7,359 bases of DNA from Burkholderiales bacterium (GTDB lineage: Bacteria; Pseudomonadota; Gammaproteobacteria; Burkholderiales; SG8-39), in contig JAENXP010000102.1 of assembly GCA_016649475.1 (NCBI GenBank), positions 1 to 7,359 on the forward strand, given 5' to 3'. Position numbers and translations under genes: made by a program. Numbering within the stretch: position 1 is the stretch's first letter; every line of letters starts with the position of its first letter. This document shows positions 5,297 through 7,359 of this stretch, piece by piece. The notes beneath the pieces are model-generated. The model saw only the letters and a program-made list of their open reading frames with translations, was not told where the DNA came from and did no database searches.

Positions 5297-7359
5297 ATGA
5301 AGCGCAAACTCTTCGTCACCACCGCCCTGCCGTACGCCAACGGCTCGTTTCACATCGGCCATATCATGGAGTACATCCAGGCCGATATCTGGGTGCGGTT
5401 CCAGCGCATGCAGGGCAACACCGTGCATTTCGTATGTGCCGATGATGCGCACGGCGCGCCCATCATGCTCAAGGCGGAAGCCGAAGGCGTCACGCCGCAG
5501 CAGCTCGTGGCGCGCATCGGCGCCGAGCGCAGGCAATACCTCGACGGATTTCACATCGGTTTCGACAACTGGCATTCGACCGATTCGCCCGAGAATACCG
5601 AGTTGTCGCAGGACATCTACCGCAAGCTCCGCGCGGCGGGCCTCACCTACACCAAACCGGTCGAGCAGTTCTACGACCCGGTAAAGGGCATGTTCCTGGC
5701 CGACCGCTACATCAAGGGCGAGTGCCCCAAATGCGGCGCCAAGGATCAGTACGGCGACGCCTGCGAGAACTGCAGCTCGGTCTATGCACCGACCGATCTG
5801 CGGAATCCATATTCGACGCTTTCCGGCGCGGCACCCGAGCTCAAGACTTCGGAGCACTACTTCTTCAGGCTGTCCGACCCCAAGTGCGTGGCCTTCCTGC
5901 GCGAGTGGGTCGGCAACGACCGCCTGCAATCGCAAGTCGCGAACAAGGCGAAGGAATGGCTCGAAGGCAAGGAAGACAAGGCACTCGGCGACTGGGACAT
6001 CTCGCGCGATGCGCCCTACTTCGGCATACCGATTCCAGACGCCCCGGGAAAGTATTTCTATGTCTGGCTGGACGCCCCCATAGGTTATCTCGCCAGCTTC
6101 AAGAACTATTGCAACAGGAAGGGCATCGACTTCGACGCCTTTCTCGCCGACCCGCAGACCGAGCAGATCCATTTCATCGGCAAGGACATCATCTATTTCC
6201 ACACGCTGTTCTGGCCGGCGATGCTCAAGTTCGCCGGATACAAGATTCCGGACAATGTCTATGTCCACGGCTTCATCACGGTGTCGGGCGAAAAAATGTC
6301 CAAGTCGCGCGGCACCGGCATCAGCCCGCTGCGCTACCTGGAGATCGGCATGAACCCGGAGTGGCTGCGCTATTACATTGCGGCCAAGCTTAGTGCGAAT
6401 GTCGAAGATGTGGATTTCAATCCGGATGATTTTCTGGCGAGAGTGAACAGCGACCTGATCGGCAAGTACATCAATATTGCCAGTCGCTGCGCGGGATTCA
6501 TCGCAAAACGGTTCGAAGGAAAGTTGCTTGGCCAGGACGAGAGCAATGTTTTCATAAGCGAGATGCAGGACGCTGCACCTGCAATTGCAGATTTATTCGA
6601 AAATCGCGAATACGGCAAGGCACTGCGCGAGATCATGCTGCTTGCGGACAAGGCCAACGTCTTTGTCGACACCAGCAAGCCTTGGGAGATAGCCAAGACC
6701 GGGCGACCCGTCGACCTGCACCGAACCTGCACGGATGCGCTGCAGATGTTCCGCCTTTTGACGCTCTACCTGAAACCGGTGCTTCCGCAACTGGCCAGCA
6801 GCGTCGAGTCGTTCCTGAATATCCCGGAACTCAAGTGGGCCGATGCGGGCGTGCTCATGCCAGCCAAGCATGAGATCAACAAGTATCAGCATCTCATGAC
6901 CCGCATCGATCCCAAGCAGCTTGATGCGCTATTCGAAATCCCGGCGCCGGCGATGGAGCAGATGAAAATGACTGAAACCCCGAAGAGCGGTTCGCAAAGC
7001 CAGCCTCCGGCCACAACTTCCCCTTCCACTGCGCATCCGGCCTCGCCCGGACCTGCGGCACCAACCGCGGCGGCCGCGACCATATCGATCGACGACTTCG
7101 CCAGGATCGATCTGCGCGTCGCGAAAATCGTCAAAGCCGAACAGGTCGAAGGCGCGGACAAACTGCTGAAACTCACGCTCGACATCGGCACCGAACAGCG
7201 CACGGTGTTCGCCGGCATCAAGTCGGCTTACGACCCGGCTCTGCTTGCGGGCCGCTTGACCGTAATGGTGGCCAACCTTGCTCCGCGCAAAATGAAATTT
7301 GGCCTGTCGCAAGGGATGGTGCTCGCCGCTAGCGGCGACCAACAACGGGCTAGCGGCGA
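5297..7359 (+). CDS. metG: Methionyl-tRNA synthetase (3' end missing)
   Basis: This class I synthetase charges tRNA-Met and initiator tRNA with methionine; 687 codons are present and the frame is open to the window edge. Catalytic marks are [17 protein letters not shown] with HIGH at 19-22 and KMSKS at 333-337. The connective domain holds one zinc knuckle with C143, C146, C156 and C159. The alpha-helical anticodon domain includes [10 protein letters not shown] (about 388-397) and W463 in KPWEIAK, equivalent to the anticodon-contacting W461 of E. coli. A Pro/Ala/Ser/Thr-rich linker (about 553-594) joins it to the C-terminal Trbp111-like OB domain (from about 596), which aids tRNA binding and dimerisation. 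About 25-35 residues are probably missing. The ATG lies in an A-rich stretch without a Shine-Dalgarno sequence, but the [12 protein letters not shown] context fixes it. It diverges from apbC. Confidence 0.97.
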   Translation, partial: MKRKLFVTTALPYANGSFHIGHIMEYIQADIWVRFQRMQGNTVHFVCADDAHGAPIMLKAEAEGVTPQQLVARIGAERRQYLDGFHIGFDNWHSTDSPENTELSQDIYRKLRAAGLTYTKPVEQFYDPVKGMFLADRYIKGECPKCGAKDQYGDACENCSSVYAPTDLRNPYSTLSGAAPELKTSEHYFFRLSDPKCVAFLREWVGNDRLQSQVANKAKEWLEGKEDKALGDWDISRDAPYFGIPIPDAPGKYFYVWLDAPIGYLASFKNYCNRKGIDFDAFLADPQTEQIHFIGKDIIYFHTLFWPAMLKFAGYKIPDNVYVHGFITVSGEKMSKSRGTGISPLRYLEIGMNPEWLRYYIAAKLSANVEDVDFNPDDFLARVNSDLIGKYINIASRCAGFIAKRFEGKLLGQDESNVFISEMQDAAPAIADLFENREYGKALREIMLLADKANVFVDTSKPWEIAKTGRPVDLHRTCTDALQMFRLLTLYLKPVLPQLASSVESFLNIPELKWADAGVLMPAKHEINKYQHLMTRIDPKQLDALFEIPAPAMEQMKMTETPKSGSQSQPPATTSPSTAHPASPGPAAPTAAAATISIDDFARIDLRVAKIVKAEQVEGADKLLKLTLDIGTEQRTVFAGIKSAYDPALLAGRLTVMVANLAPRKMKFGLSQGMVLAASGDQQRASG

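Noticed and set aside
3456..5297. 613-codon minus-strand reading frame that looks like a fusion ending in dcd
   Set aside because: Only its last 188 codons are Dcd. The upstream part is an out-of-frame reading of apbC, which is itself intact in another frame, so this is not a fusion.
5186..6268. 360-codon minus-strand ORF opposite metG
   Set aside because: It is antisense to the catalytic domain of an unmistakable methionyl-tRNA synthetase and resembles no family.

Overview
The window is a G+C-rich bacterial chromosomal segment that most resembles a betaproteobacterium. The evidence is the 188-residue type of dCTP deaminase, the YbcJ-type S4 protein, the short CspA-like protein, and the order metG / apbC-dcd next to a fold-I Orn/Lys/Arg decarboxylase. 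No genus can be named from the sequence alone. Both ends cut a gene: a cold-shock protein at the left edge and metG at the right edge.

Layout from left to right: (1) the last 66 codons of a cold-shock protein on +, then a GAAA-loop bidirectional terminator; (2) a convergent 755-residue PLP-dependent Orn/Lys/Arg decarboxylase on -; (3) a 661-base intergenic region (2536-3196), which is the least explained part of the window. Read on the minus strand it holds a perfect TATAAT box, about 200 nt of serial hairpins, a bulged GC-rich hairpin followed by a T run, and then a further 200 nt of hairpin-rich leader before the decarboxylase start; (4) a small S4-domain RNA-binding protein on +; (5) a convergent two-gene operon on -, apbC (Mrp-type Fe-S carrier ATPase) then dcd (dCTP deaminase), 17 bases apart; (6) a divergent promoter region, then metG (methionyl-tRNA synthetase) on +, with a hairpin plus T run between its likely promoter and its start codon.

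Most of the content is housekeeping: translation (metG, S4 protein), Fe-S cluster trafficking (apbC), pyrimidine nucleotide supply (dcd), cold-shock RNA chaperoning, and amino-acid decarboxylation for acid resistance or polyamine synthesis. I see no mobile element, CRISPR array, tRNA, rRNA or defence system. The signals most worth following are non-coding: the candidate small RNA or attenuated leader at 2741-2969, and the attenuator-like hairpin in front of metG. All structure and promoter calls were made by eye, without folding software or alignments.
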